Shown piece by piece: positions 49,493-62,556 of a stretch of DNA of 64,000 bases. The translations under genes were made by a program, and so were the position numbers. How positions within the stretch are numbered: position 1 is the first letter of the stretch; each line of letters starts with the position of its first letter. The stretch is from Himantopus leucocephalus (Eukaryota; Chordata; Aves; Charadriiformes; Recurvirostridae): contig RSEF01000001.1 in NCBI GenBank assembly GCA_003993805.1, positions 64,856,093 to 64,920,092 on the forward strand. The letters run 5' to 3'. The notes under the pieces are model-generated. The model did no database searches, was not told the DNA's origin, and saw nothing but the letters and a program-made list of their open reading frames with translations.

Positions 49493-51720
49493 AACCAACC
49501 TTCGTTGTAAACAGTGGCTTGCATTCATTAGCCTACCTGTGTTAGGTCTTGATCCAGGTGGACTACCCTTTCAATAGCCACAAAGCCTTTCCATGATACT
49601 GATCCTCACAGCCTGATTTGCCCCTAAAATATCACCTTTTTTTGCCAGAGATCCCCAATGCTCTGGCCTTGCCCTGTGATATATCTCAGAGGTAATATCA
49701 TATGTCTGTTTGATGGGGATTTCTGTCCCTACTAGCATTATGTCATAATTGCAGTCTTTGCAAGCAGACTCTTTTCCTTAGCAGTGCTTCCCCAGTTGCA
49801 CAATTCACTTTCCAAAAGCATTGCTCCCCTTCTTTCTGACACGAGAGTGCCTGCAATTTGGAGTTAATGTTAAATGCAATCTCAGTGGTGCTGTATAAAG
49901 AGCAGTGTAGGTTGTCACATCTGTGTATGATGGTAAAATGCCTCTGTTTACGTAGCCCTGATATTACCTTTCACCCTTTTATTCCCAAGCCTACATCTTT
50001 AAGAGTTTCTGTCATTACGACTTCTAACTCCACATTTCATCTTTGATACAATTGCTTTTCTTTGTGTTGAAATCTCATTGCTATTGCAAATCTATTTTGC
50101 TAGCCTCCCTACTTCTTTTTGTACGATTCTTTTGCACTTTTTAGTGTATACAGCATCTCCAAGTTTAATATTGTTCGCACATTTAATCAACGCTTTTGTC
50201 TGTTTGCTTCGTGTTCAGAAATAGAGACACATAATAGAGCATGCAGGGATATTTTTGAAAGAGATTATTAGAACAGCTGAAAAACAGTGATTCTGAGTAT
50301 GCTGGCCTCAGTTTAATTTCTCAAGATGTCATTTCCAGTCCAAACAGTGCAAAGCAACACTTGTCACTGTCAATTAGCTATGACTGTGGTCCATCAATTT
50401 ATTTCAGGTCTTGACAGCTCTTAGTACATCCACAAGTCTCCGTTCGTTCTTTGGTACAATTTCACAAGCCTCTGCTAAAAACCTTTACGGTTGAGTCTGT
50501 TACATCCATTTGCTTTCTCTCATCCCACAAATGTCTGTTTCTCAGTGAAACAAAGCGTATGTCCCATGAACCAGCCGCTGGAGCATCCATCAGACAGTGA
50601 GCTGTGCTAATGCGCTCTTGTGTTTGCTTGCTCACGACGCTGGAAGGTTTCCCAAGAACCATTTCCTAGGTTGATCACATCTTCATTTTCCTTCCCGTGC
50701 CTTTCCTCCCAAAGCCATTCATACATCTGGCAGAAAGATCTTGAGCTATTAAACTGAAACTGAAGACAAAATTTATTTCACAAGAGTGTCTGGGGCACGG
50801 TGTTCATGTTTCTGCTCGCAGTTAATACACAGGTACCACAGCTAGCTTTTTTGTGTGGATATTTGTATATGAAAATGCATGGTTTTATGAATGGCATTAG
50901 TTCAGTTTTTTTGTTTTCGTCTATGCATGTTTAAGGACGCATGCATTTGTGTGGTGGGAAGTGGATTTGGCAAATACATACCTATCCGGATACCCAGTTT
51001 ATATGGTATGTGTTGTCCATGGTTTGTTATAGTCCTTATGGGCACTAGCTGTTTGCTCACAGCCTGGTGTGCCCCTGTCCTGCCCAGCTCAGCAAGTTTA
51101 AGAGCTCAAGCCAGCCAACTTCCACAGCCACTCCTACCAATACTTTAGAATTTCCAGAAATAAAAACTCTCCTTCACTTTAGAAGGTGAATTATGGATCA
51201 TACTGCTACTGAGCTGTGTGGAAACCCCTCAGCCCTTCCACATGGGTGCAGCTGGCTTCCCATTCCCTCCAAATCCCCCCATCCTGCCTGCAGCTGTGTC
51301 CTGTCGGGCCACAGACACTCCTCGGGGTGCCCAGCCACACAGTAACACCACGCAGGACACCTTTGACTCGCATGTGTGCACCGACCCTGCTGCTGATGAC
51401 ATCTTTTTTCCATCACTTATTTGGTCTCTGTTAATTATTGTGCAAAATATTCAGTCAGAAGCCAGAATGTTTCTAGATGGTGAGATATAATATTCATCAT
51501 GGTTTTTGAATACTCGAAGTCCTTGGAAATGCCACTGACAAGCTACAGGAAGGAAATACGACAGCATCTTGCCAACAGGCATGTTTGGGATTCCCCCCCT
51601 GCAGGAGCCCTGCCTTCTTCACACTCCAAAGCAAAGGCAACATAGTGTGGCAGTTTAGTCAGAAGACAGTGGATATACTACAGACCAGTGGATTTTAAAT
51701 CAGTGAAATAATAAAAGTCT

Positions 51721-51790
51721 ATAACAACAACAACAGTAATGGTAATAGCAATAGCAATAGTAATAGTAATAATAGTAATAATAATAATAA
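51721..51790 (+). repeat. Compound (AAC)n(AATAGT)n(AAT)n microsatellite
   Basis: AAC units are followed by variants of AATAGC and AATAGT, and then by pure AATAAT. The gradient from interrupted to pure suggests ongoing slippage at the right end. It is likely polymorphic. Confidence 0.9.
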
Positions 51791-54700
51791 AGCAACCACT
51801 GGGCTATTCTCTCCAGTCTGAAATTATGTTAACTGATACAACTATCCAACAATCTATTAACTTACTAAATTCTGTCATTTTGCAGCAGGTCTCCTAATTC
51901 TATCTTTAAACTGGGGACACCCTATTGCACATTTAAATCAAAGCTCTCTGCTGATCCCTTGATCCTTTCTGACACCTTGGAGTTCAGGCATTCTTTTAAA
52001 CCCTGTGCCAACCGATTTGAACTGCACCAGGAAAGAATTGTGGTTCTTTTACCTGGAAGATAAATCCCCTAATAAGAAGAGATAACAGTCCTTGAAGCCC
52101 TACACTTACGACTTGCCTCAGGCAAATTTAAAAAAGACAAGGAGCTTTAGAAGCATTATTGTCAATTAAAGAGAGCAAGGAACTGGAAGTATACAAACCT
52201 CCATGACTACTAGTCTGTGTATCTTGAAACAAGTAGCTACAAATAAGTTAGCAAACAACATTACTGAAGCCAGGCATTACTTTGCTTGCCTAATTTTTAA
52301 AGTAAGTGTGGCTCCCATCATTTAATTTTACAGTAACAAAATTCTGGGTGTCCACCTCCTCTTTTTAAGCTACTAAGTTCTGCACATCTGTAGGACAGGG
52401 TGAGGGATTTGATAGTCTCAGTGAAATGCACTACTGGAGAGAGAGACTATCGTCTAACAAATCTAAAAAACTGCATGTGTTTTTCTGTGCCAGTTCCACC
52501 ATGGTATGCAATGGCTCCATCAGCCTATTCAGCACATTTTCTTCAGAGTTAGAAGAAAAAGAGCTGGCCATGGATTATCTCTTGCAGCTTCTAGCAAGCG
52601 CTTTCCTATTTCAGTGCCCTGTAACATGTGCCCTGACTGAGGACAGTGCAAGGGGATGAGCTGGGCACCAGGAGCAGCATTGGGCTCAGCCTGGGCTGGC
52701 AGGGGGGATCTCCCACATGTTGGTCCTTGTTAGTCCAGCACTTCTTGAGGTAAAATTGGCACCAGAGTTTTCTCAGTGAAAAGTTAAATATGGGAAGCGG
52801 GAGGTGGCACTTATTCATCCCAAAGGATCCCTCACCAATTTAGACATAGCAATCCCTTCAACAGAGAAATGGAGTAATTTCTGTGTGAGATGGCTGGACT
52901 ACTAAGCAGGGTGAAAAAAAACAAGTGTGGGCTGATGCCTGCTTTTAAAACATTTGGATGGATTCTTCATCCTCTTTCCAGTGCATCCACGACTTCCTTT
53001 TGCACAGGTCTACACACACGCACAAGCAGAGACAGAGTGAACTGTCTGGAGACTAAATTACCCTAGAAAGCTCTTGGGATGTGTCACCTCTACTGGGGTT
53101 AGATGTAAGGAATGGGATTTTCATTTTCACTTGTCTTCATTTCTCTGAAGGGCCCTTCATACCAATGTTTCCACAGTGCAAAGAGGCCGTCAGTGCTGGC
53201 ACTGCACCCACTCTGAGGTGCATTTATGCTTTCAGGATATTATAAAAGTGTCTTAGTATAAATGAAAATTTGGGCTGTCTCTGCTTCTGACAACACTTAG
53301 ACTCCCAAACTATGATCTCAGCCTCTGCATTAGATTAAATGCAGTCCTGTGTTTGCCTTTTGGGCTTTACAAGCCTTCAGCTATTAATTCCAGTAGATGT
53401 GGGAATAGGGCAGGGATATGTTGAAAATCTGGACAGCTTTCTTACATGGGGAATGCTAATGTCTCTGGGAGCATTTCAGACTTTTAAGGATATAAATTAA
53501 TCATGCACCAGACTGCTCTCATCTCTTGTCTCCCTGTGGAGCTGGCTCGTTTGCCATTGGGGCTGATCATCCAGGGGAGAAAGCACATTTTTGTGTCTGC
53601 ATGGGACCTACCACAGTGGTGGCCATAACACTTAGAGAGTGCTATGCAGACTCACTGTAATACCGCAGTACAGATAACAGCCGATGGACCAGGAGATGCC
53701 CAGGGTCTGACATGGGGAGGACCCTGAGTGAAGCAATGGCCCTGGCAAGTGGGAAGGGGTGACAAAACTGACAGCAAAGAGGAGCTAAGCGCCGTGGACA
53801 AAGCCTTGCTGTGGGGAATGATCTCTGCTGGGGAGTGGTGTTTAGTCCTACAAGCCTTGCCTGAATTTGGCTGGTCTGTATAAGAAGGTGTGTGTGTCAC
53901 CCTGCTCGCCCTGGATGATATGCCCTTGTCACTCGCAGCGGTGGTGGGGTCAGTAAATGCTCTGATTCCTCCATACAACCCCATTCATTCCTTTAATTAA
54001 CACTGACTTTCCCGTTGATTCCAGCTGATTCAGAGATTCTACTATGCTCTGCGCTGTGACAACAGGACAGCAGCCTATTGAATCACCATCACAGATAGAC
54101 CAGGACATGAAAGTGCTTTTTTCCCAAAGCATATTTTTGCACTGCAATCTGCAGTACAATCACAGCATGAGGAAGCAAATCCTTTCACTTGGGAGGAGCA
54201 GGGAAGAAACTGGCCAGCCCAGCAGCAGGTGTTTCCCTGCTATTCAGAGCTTGCAGACCCCAGGAGACGTGTACTCTGGTTCAAAAAGGTCTGCATGCTC
54301 CAGGATGGGAGACTCTTTGAAGTCCAGTGAGGACACTGTCCTCTGCCCACTGCACTCCTTCCTGTCCCAGCAGGTTCACCCACCCCACAGGGCCATTCAC
54401 AAGCTGCTCCCTGAAAGAGGCATCTGGATTTTCTAACCTACAGAGGACATGCTTTCTCACCACACAGTAGCTGCACATTGCTGGGAGATGGATGTTTTCT
54501 TGTCTCTCGAGGACTATTCATTCTCAAGAGTTGGTGGTTTCTTGCAGTTTTTCTACAGGGAGAATATCCAGGGAGGTCATGGGAGTAGCTACTGTCCCTG
54601 GACACTGGTGTAGGACATATTGGTACGCAGGAGGTCACTTCCCAGTTTCTCATCTTCCCGGAAGCTTGTGTCAAAGAGGAACCCTAGGGTCTTTTTTAAT

Positions 54701-55278
54701 TTCAGTCTTGATCTAATTGGGGTCTTTTTTAGAATGTCTTTTTCTATTTTTTTGTTGCTTCCAAAGCAAAATTCTGAAAATTTCTGCAGAGATGCAGATG
54801 GGAGAAAAAAATGGGAGAAACTGATTGGGAAAGTTTAGGTTTCTAGAAGCCAGATGGAAAAATATGCTGAACGTAAGGTTCTCCCAAGATTCACAGAATG
54901 TGCCACATGATATAGTACAATATGTGCTATATATTTAACACTGAGCAACATTTGGGCAATATTTTTGTATTGATGGCCTGGCAATCTGCAAATGTAATGG
55001 AGAAGTGTGTATAACAGGGTGTAAGCTTTTGAAAGTGCTCTTTAGACAAAACACCAACATGCCAAATGACCCCTTCCCTTACTGAAATATCCTGCAGAGA
55101 CAATGTGCTGGGACAAAGTGTCAAATAGGGTAGACCTGGCAAGCTGCAGCTACACATGAAGCCATTTAACACCTCCAGTAAACATTTATAAACCAAGAAA
55201 TTATTCCCACATGGGGAATGATTTACCATCATCTTTCACTAATATCTCCCCCCTCTTCCCCTGCCTATCCCTGTTCTC

Positions 55279-55297
55279 TTTTTTTTTTTTTTTTTTT
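55279..55297 (+). repeat. Poly(T) tract
   Basis: Uninterrupted run of about 19 T preceded by a pyrimidine-rich stretch. It is followed by GAGCAG, not by a coding exon. Confidence 0.9.
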
Positions 55298-55867
55298 GAG
55301 CAGGAGCTAAAGAAGAGAAGTTGGGGTGTGCTTATTTATGTCTTTATTCTCAGTTGCTTCCGCCTCAGCTCCTGCTGCTAAACAGCTGCTTGGAGGCCTA
55401 CCTCTCCCTTTGGGGTTTACTGATCTCCCAGATGAATAATGTCCCCCTTCACCTCCCCAGCAGCTGGCGCCCAGCCGACGTGCAGGCAGGATGCTGACAG
55501 TTATTGGGAAAACATTTGGCGTGCAGGCAGCTGCCAGAAAGCAAAAGTCACTCTGAGCAGACCAGGGTGGGGAGCATCTCAGAGACTAAACTACTCCCTG
55601 GCCCTTTTCTCATTTACAGTAATTCTTTCCAATAAGAAATGTGCTGCCAGGGCCTAGAGCACTCATTAATTAGTTAATCCTGGACTGAATGCAAGAATGA
55701 TTAAAGACTGTTGTAGATTGTTTCAGTCTTGATCGGCTTTTTTTTTTTTCCAATCCTGCCTTAATTCGTCTCCTTTCTACGTGAGTTTACTAAGGCTTCT
55801 TCTAGAGAATGGTAAGCAGAGAAGTGAAGGGCCAAGTCCTGCTGCACCTGCACTATACTGGTCAAGG

Positions 55868-56735
55868 TGGATCTTCATTAATGACCTGATATTGGGACAG
55901 AGTGCAGCCACAACAAGCTCGTGGGTCACAACAACTCGGAGGGTGGGGAGCAGTAGATATGCCAGAGGACAGAGCTGCCATTCAGAGGGGCCTCAACAAC
56001 TGGGGAAATGGGCCAACAGGAACCTCATGGAGTTCAATAAGGACAATCACAAAGTCTTGCGGCAAGAGAGGAATAACCCCAGTACTGCTGGGGGTGCAGC
56101 TGGAGGAAAAAACAGCTGTGCACAAAAGGACCTGGAGGTCCTGTGTACCCTTGCAGGGAAGAAGCCCTATGGCTCACTGGGCCACATTAGCAAGTGTCTA
56201 GCTGACGAGACACTACCCAAACCTGGAGTGCTCTGTCCAGCTGTGAGCTCCCCAGTACAAAAAAGGTATTGCCGAACTGGAACAAGTTGAGTGCAAGGCC
56301 ACCAAGATCATTGAACTGGACTAAAGACATATAAGGAGAGACTGAGAGGTGGTTTTGTTCAGTCTGCAAGAGGAGGCTGAGGGGGATCCATCTACAGACA
56401 TCAGGCAACTAAGAGGAAGGTGTAAAGAAAATGAAGCCAGACTCTTGGTGAAGGTGTGCAGTGAAAGGAAAAGAAAAAAAAAACAGACACAAGTTGCAGC
56501 AGATGAAATTATAATTGGATGCAAATTTTTAAAAAATTTCCACAGTGAGGGTGGTCAAATATTGGAAAAAGTGCCCAGATTGCTAGGCGATCTTCATCCT
56601 TGGAAATACTCAGACTTTGGCTGGACAAGACCCTGATCAACCTAATGTCATTTTAAAGTTAGCGCTGCAATGAGCAGGGTGTTGGGCCAGACGATTTCTA
56701 AAGATCCTCTCTGACCTAAATTATTCTATGTTTTT
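55868..56735 (+). mobile_element. Longest CR1 copy in window (ORF2 C-terminus to 3'UTR)
   Basis: This is a CR1 retrotransposon fragment of about 870 bases. It begins in the reverse-transcriptase region with CTTCATTAATGACCTGATA (family IFINDLDDG). Then come ACAGGAACCTCATGGAGTTC, AAAAGGACCTGGAGGTCCTG, CCTGGAGTGCTCTGTCCAG, AGGCCACCAAGATCATTGAA and GGGGGATC. The 3' part has CAGTGAGGGTGGTCAAATAT and a 3' end like GTTGGGCCAGACGATTTC and ATTCTATG. Several frameshifts and stops make it non-functional. It is 5'-truncated and includes an internal A-rich stretch at about 56467-56483. Confidence 0.85.
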
Positions 56736-59700
56736 ATTTTGTGATGTTTGAAAGTATTTGGATCACCTGCTGTAAAAGCTTTGGGTCACAACCATTTTGA
56801 AGGCAAACTGCTGTTGGCAGGTGTGATTGTTCCTACTTTGAGGCATTGTCTGGGTCTACATGCTTTTCCTTGTCAAGCTTGATCAGTTTACAAGTAAAAT
56901 AGAAGTCAGACTTAGAAGACTGCCACAGTACAGTTCACAGAGTGTGTGACATGCAATTTTATGGCTCATTGACCACTGGTTTGTGTCTGAGAAGCAAATC
57001 AGAGCATCTTCCAGGGTGTCCTCCTCTGCATATAGTGGTAGTGGTCCTACTGCAACCATGATTCCTGGTTCCTGCTGCTTTTGTACACTGACCTCCCCCA
57101 CACCCCATGTTTTTTCCCCAGCCATTCTCTATTACAGTGTCCCAAAAGACCCCCTGCTCCTCTTACCCAGCCTGGGAAAGCAAGGTCATTCTTTATTCTG
57201 CGTTGCTTTCTTGTTTCTCTAAAACCAGCTCTGCGTTACCTTATGCGTATAAGGAATCATATTCATTATTTCTTTGAATAACTTCAGCAGGGTTTACTTC
57301 TTTCTGCGGATAATGCAACATGAGGTTTTCACTGAAATGAGATTTTTTTTCTTAGCGATTTTCCCATTTTACTATGACATCCATCATAACATTAAATCTA
57401 ACATTGCGATAGGTGAAAATGTCACAGATTTCATCTTACTTTTCAGTAATGTAATAACAATACTATTAACACCCAAGTAAAGCAGAAAAAGAACTTGTTC
57501 CTATTTGTAAATGCCATTTTCTATTACCTCTCAGACACCTGAGGCACTGCATAGTTGGAGGGATTATTGCACTTCTCAGGTAGTTGCAGCCATTTATGGC
57601 TTGGACTTGTGCCTCAAAAGCTTGCCTGAAGGCTCCGTTAATTGCCAGTAATGCAAAGCTTGATGTATCATATTGCTTAATTATGCACTTTTCTTCCTCT
57701 CCGTGTCATGCCAAGCAGACAGGAAAAGCTTTGGAAGAGAACTTAGTCAAAATGTGTTGATCACTGGGAAGTGTCAGAAAAGTGAATAAAGCCTCCTTGA
57801 ATAATGGAGGGGAGACAGAACCTGAAGTGAGGATGTGCATCTTCAGTGTCCAGGGAAGATCTTTTTCTGTTGACGTGAAGGGTGAAGTGTCTTGTAAGAC
57901 TGGCACCCGAAGAAAGAGAGCAGCAGAGCCCGTCATCCTCCCACAGCACAGGCAAAAAGCTCTCTAAACCCATCAGGGCGCTAAAGTATAAAGCAGGTCT
58001 ACCCTTTGGCTGCAGGTGATAATTCATAGTGGAAGGGATCATTAAAAGGTATTTTGACATCATAGTCTATTTTTGTGTGTTCTTTCTTCATTCCCATGAA
58101 GCTTTTTGAGCTTCAGTGAGAAAAGCTGAAGGACTAGCAAGCAAGCCAAGGTTATGGCTGTATGCAGAAATAAGAAAGAGGAAATCTCTTTAAAGCATGA
58201 AATCTCCCAGCAGGATTTGCTGTCATCATCTTCTCTACTCCAAAGCAGGCTGGGGACTTGCTTTCTGCAGAGAAATGTTATTGATGATCTTTTCAGAACT
58301 GATCCTCTTCTCATAATTAGAGAAGTTAGACACATGGTCACCAGAATAGCTACTGCTGCTCCTGAGATGTTTAACTTCCATATTTAACATCAGGAATCTC
58401 TTAAATTGTTTTATATTCCCTCATTTCCAACAAAACAAGTTCCAAGACAGCTAACAATGTCACAGATTTCAGGGTAGATGGGTCCAACCTAAGAAATTAT
58501 ATTCTGCAGTCACATCTATTCCTATTAGGTATTTTGAATCCAGCCTTTACACTTAGGTTTGTCTCTGAAGTGTAGTTTTACCACTAAGAAAGAGACTGCT
58601 AAAATGCATTGGAACAAGTTGAAAAAGAGTTAGTTAAATGCAAATAAGCATCCCGCACCGCAATATCGGAGTACAGGCTCAGGACTGGCAACATTAGCTG
58701 CTTCCTAGCCAGACACTTGTCATCACCCGGGGGTGAGTGACTCTGGTAATCACTGGCTGATCTCAATTGCCGGGGGAAGAGGTAGTCTGAGCCGCTGCCA
58801 TGTGCCTTGGCTAGCGTCTGGGACAAGGACGCAACAACTGCAAAGGGAGAAAAGTCACAGGGAGCTGTGGAGGGCTGCTTCATTCGCAGAGTGGCCAGTT
58901 CAGTCATGCACCACTCGGAGCAATGAAAGGCTCGTATGTGGCAGAGGCCATTGCCTGTGGCAACATGAGCTGAAAGGAAAGCACCTTTCCATTCCAGAGG
59001 AAAACAAAATCTCACCAGCTATTTCAACCTCAAAATGAATTTTTTCTAGTCTCCCGGATTATTTCCTTTTTAAACAAAGGATTCTTGTATCTCTACGCCA
59101 CTCTGGGAATATGTTACATGAATTTTAGTGGCCTTTATTTTGCCAGGCAGTGCTAGGAGCCATACTCTAAATGAGAACTGAGCTCTTGGGGTCTGAGAAA
59201 GGGCTTCTGTAAAAGGGTTGTGGCCAAAGATGGGCTCCAGCTTTCTGCTGGAAGCTTCATCCATCTGGCTGTCATGCTAAGGAACATTCATGACTTCAGA
59301 TAGGTGTCTGCCGTGCAGCCCAGGAAGGGCATCGCACCAACGCGCAGAGCAAAGTTTATTAACAACATGTTTTAAATCTGTGGTTTACTTTTAGTTCCAT
59401 TTACCTATCCCATCTCCCTGTCCATTAAATGTTTGAATGGGCTCTCCTGTATTCTTTCTGTGACCAAACCCATTCCCATGAACTGTCTTTAGCAGGGGTT
59501 TAGGTACAGTTCTATTCAAGGCTGCTTGTGGTCATCTAAACGCTGGCTGGACAGGTCTAGTGGAGAGGAAAGGCACGTGCCCCTACCACAGGTCTCCCAG
59601 TCCTGCTGAACTCGGGTCTTTAGGACCTCAGCACAGTAGGTGCTACTGAGTTTGGCTCACGCAAAGGTTTTGGCAACGGTGTTTCAAATGTGGGACTTCT

Positions 59701-62399
59701 GCCTAACCTGTCTGTCTGCCAAGGATTTCAACTTTCTGTCATGGGAGATGCTATTGGGTTGGGCTGAACTAGCAAAGAAAACAGTTACGCTACCAGCTAT
59801 TCCAAATCCCAGGCTCACTACGTTAGTTTAAGCTTTACACTCTGAGCGGTAGCTTGCAAAAGTAATCTTCTACCAAAAAAGCAAGAACCCTCGTCTGAAG
59901 TAATTAATTTCTTTTCTCTCCAGATCACTGGTACCCCCAGTCATTCAGTTTTCACGCCACCACCACTCCTCCCATGACTATTCATTTCCCTTTTACTGCC
60001 TGCTGTCCTTCCTAGCCCCTCGCCTCACATTTTGCCAGTGGTCTCTGTTTCTCCTTTACAGACATCTCGCAGACTCCAGGGCTCTCCAGCTGATGTTTAT
60101 TCCTAGCTAGTCCCAGGCCCTGCACTCCTCTGCCTTGTTCTCAGTATCCATGGGAACATCCTCATTGTCCCGTGGCTCAAAACAGGGATTCAGTGTCCAC
60201 CTTCGCTTTAGAGATTCACTTCTCATCTGCTGCATGAGAGAGTGCCCTGCCTTCCTACACGATGCAGAGTTTGAGAATAGGCTTTTCTACATTAATTCTG
60301 TATTCTTGTGTCCATCTTTTAAGTTGAAAACCTCTTCCTTTGCCAGGATCTGAAAAGACAAGAGCTTTTTTCCTAAACTTTTGGCTGGCAGAAATAAAGC
60401 CACTGAAGGCAGTTTCCCAGCCGCTGCTTGTGCCTCCCCCCTCGGCTGGCCATGCTCGTCTGCATGCTTCATCCCCATCACTGCACCACATCCCCACTCC
60501 GGGGTGCTGGGGGAGATGCTCGAGGGCAAATACTGCCGCTTCCTCTGGGGAGACCGGAGCAATGGTCTGAACCATCACCACGCAGCCCCAGTTAGTGCTG
60601 TTTCCTAAGTCAAGTCGGGGGAAAGACTTTGAGCCATAACAGGGACCACTTTCTTCTTCATACACTCAGAAAGCTGAATGAAGGAGGGACATGCCCGAAG
60701 CTCCTGCCCCTCCAGGCATCACAACTGTTTAGTAACTCAGCGCAGATACCAAGTCCCAGTCCTAGGAAGCTGGTTAATCCTTCCTGAGGACCTGTGCCTG
60801 CCTCTGGGGTACTTTCTACATGGCAAGTCCAGCAGAATGGAGCCGCTCAAGCTTTCCAAGATTTGTATTCACTTGCTGTTTCTCAGCAGGGGGTCACCGC
60901 TTGCCTCACCCCCCATTGACACCAGGGAGGTCCACAAATCAGCTGCAGAGTGATAGTGCAGCCCTCCCGATGCTCATTATGCATCTCGCTGCTGGAGGAA
61001 AGCACCACCTTTGGTGCCAAGTACATTAGGGAACATGCCTGGGTTTAAAAATACTCCATGGGAGGGAATCACAACATTTCCAAAGCCTGGCCTCTTGCAT
61101 CACAAAAGCAGAGCATGCTCCTCGCCATGTCTCGGGCAATAACAAAAGCCCAAGGCCAACAAACAAAATGAACAGCTTTGAAACAACAAAGCTGCGCTGG
61201 GTTTTGTATACAGTGTTTGTTGCCACAATCTGGCCCAGAGTCACCATCTCGGCTTTCCCTGCCAGAATGATGGAAATATAAATAGGGGCTATAAACCCAA
61301 AGTATTTCCAGCTCATACATCCAAAAGATAGAAATTATAGTCTCTTAGCAAGGAAAATGTTCGAGGGTAGTGAGGTAATGGGACCTGGTTACAGAGCTCA
61401 TTTCTCTGAAAAACTTTAATACAGCATGGAAATTTTTCCAATGTCCTTGATGCAACCTCTGCTAAAGTACAAAATAATCCCCTGTTTCAGTGGAAAAGCC
61501 CCTTCTATGCCTTCAAGAAGGAACCGCTGAGATCCATTTTGTGAACAGTTTCTTTCCAGCTGCTGTTTCCAGAGATTTCTGAATGGCTCCGAAGACACAG
61601 CGTCAGCAAGGAATGAGATCTGACTGTTTGAAAGATAATCCGTCACCTGTTGGCCTACCTAGAAAGGGCCTCACTTCTCTGTGCCTTTGCTGAGAGCTGC
61701 TGCTGTTGAACCATAGGAGTCCCAGCTCCGGTCTTGCTAAATAATATTCTGGAAGTCCACGCCATGAGTCACAGCACTGAATGAGGGGCTCTTCTCATTT
61801 GATTAATTACATTACCATGCCTGCCCTTTACTTGTTGACTCATAGCCATAAGACCCTGGGATGTGTTGCGTATGTAGTAAGCTGATTAAAGGGGGAACGT
61901 ATGTCAACGTATGGATGTGTACGATAGCTTTTTGAAATCCCTCCTGATCTTCCCACCCACTGGGCATTGATTCAATATCAAGTTCAATCGTCAGGAAACA
62001 AACTTGCTCCCTCATATGCGTTGCACATTGCAACGAGCTTGCCAAATATGGCCGAGCTTTTAGAAAGAGAAGAGAATCCCCCCACCGGTGAATTTATGAC
62101 CCTTGGCTCTGTTTGTGGCTTGTTCCTGTGCATGCCTGAGTGACATGGAAACTGCAGCAAATCTCTTTGGCCTGTTTCTACGCTCTCACACTTGCAGCTA
62201 TGTTGGTTTTTTGCTTTTTTTAATGACTAGAGTTTTTTGTTTGGTTTGTTACCTTCTAACGCAAGGAACCCATGACAAGAGGCAGAAAGAAGAGCAATAC
62301 ATGTTAATGAGAAGCAGAAGGATGGAAAAGAAACAGGGGGAGCCTAGAAGTGTTGCTGAGGGTTTGAAAGTAAAATGTCACTCCCCTCATCTCTTCCAG

Positions 62400-62556
62400 G
62401 TCCTTCAAGCCCGACTTTGTCCTGATCCGGCAGCATGCCTACAGCATGGCGCTGGGAGAGGACTTCCGCAGCCTCATCATCGGCCTCCAGTACGGTGGCA
62501 TCCACACGGTCAACTCCCTCTACTCCATCTACAACTTCTGCAGCAAGCCCTGGGTG
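62400..62556 (+). CDS. SYN3: Synapsin III, coding exon 4 (domain C)
   Basis: This 157-base exon lies between CATCTCTTCCAG and a strong GTAAGTG donor. The first base completes Arg156, and the rest encodes residues 157-208. It starts [20 protein letters not shown] and ends [28 protein letters not shown] and NFCSKPW are conserved domain C text; ALGED and CSKPW favour SYN3 over SYN1 and SYN2. It ends in phase 0 before the next exon, which should start at the conserved Phe after PWV but lies beyond the window. One oddity is His191 (CAC at 62503) in [10 protein letters not shown], where synapsins I remember have Pro. The exon is clearly richer in GC than its flanks, as is common for coding DNA. Confidence 0.95.

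Larger units (their letters stand above)
48972..62399 (+). other. SYN3: SYN3 intron 3
   Basis: The intron is 13,428 bases from GTGAGG to CATCTCTTCCAG. Recognised contents are a CR1 3' end at 49291-49492, an AAT-type microsatellite at 51721-51790, a T19 tract at 55279, and the long CR1 at 55868-56735. The rest is unique-looking sequence with no exon, RNA gene or further repeat that I can support. Confidence 0.85.
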
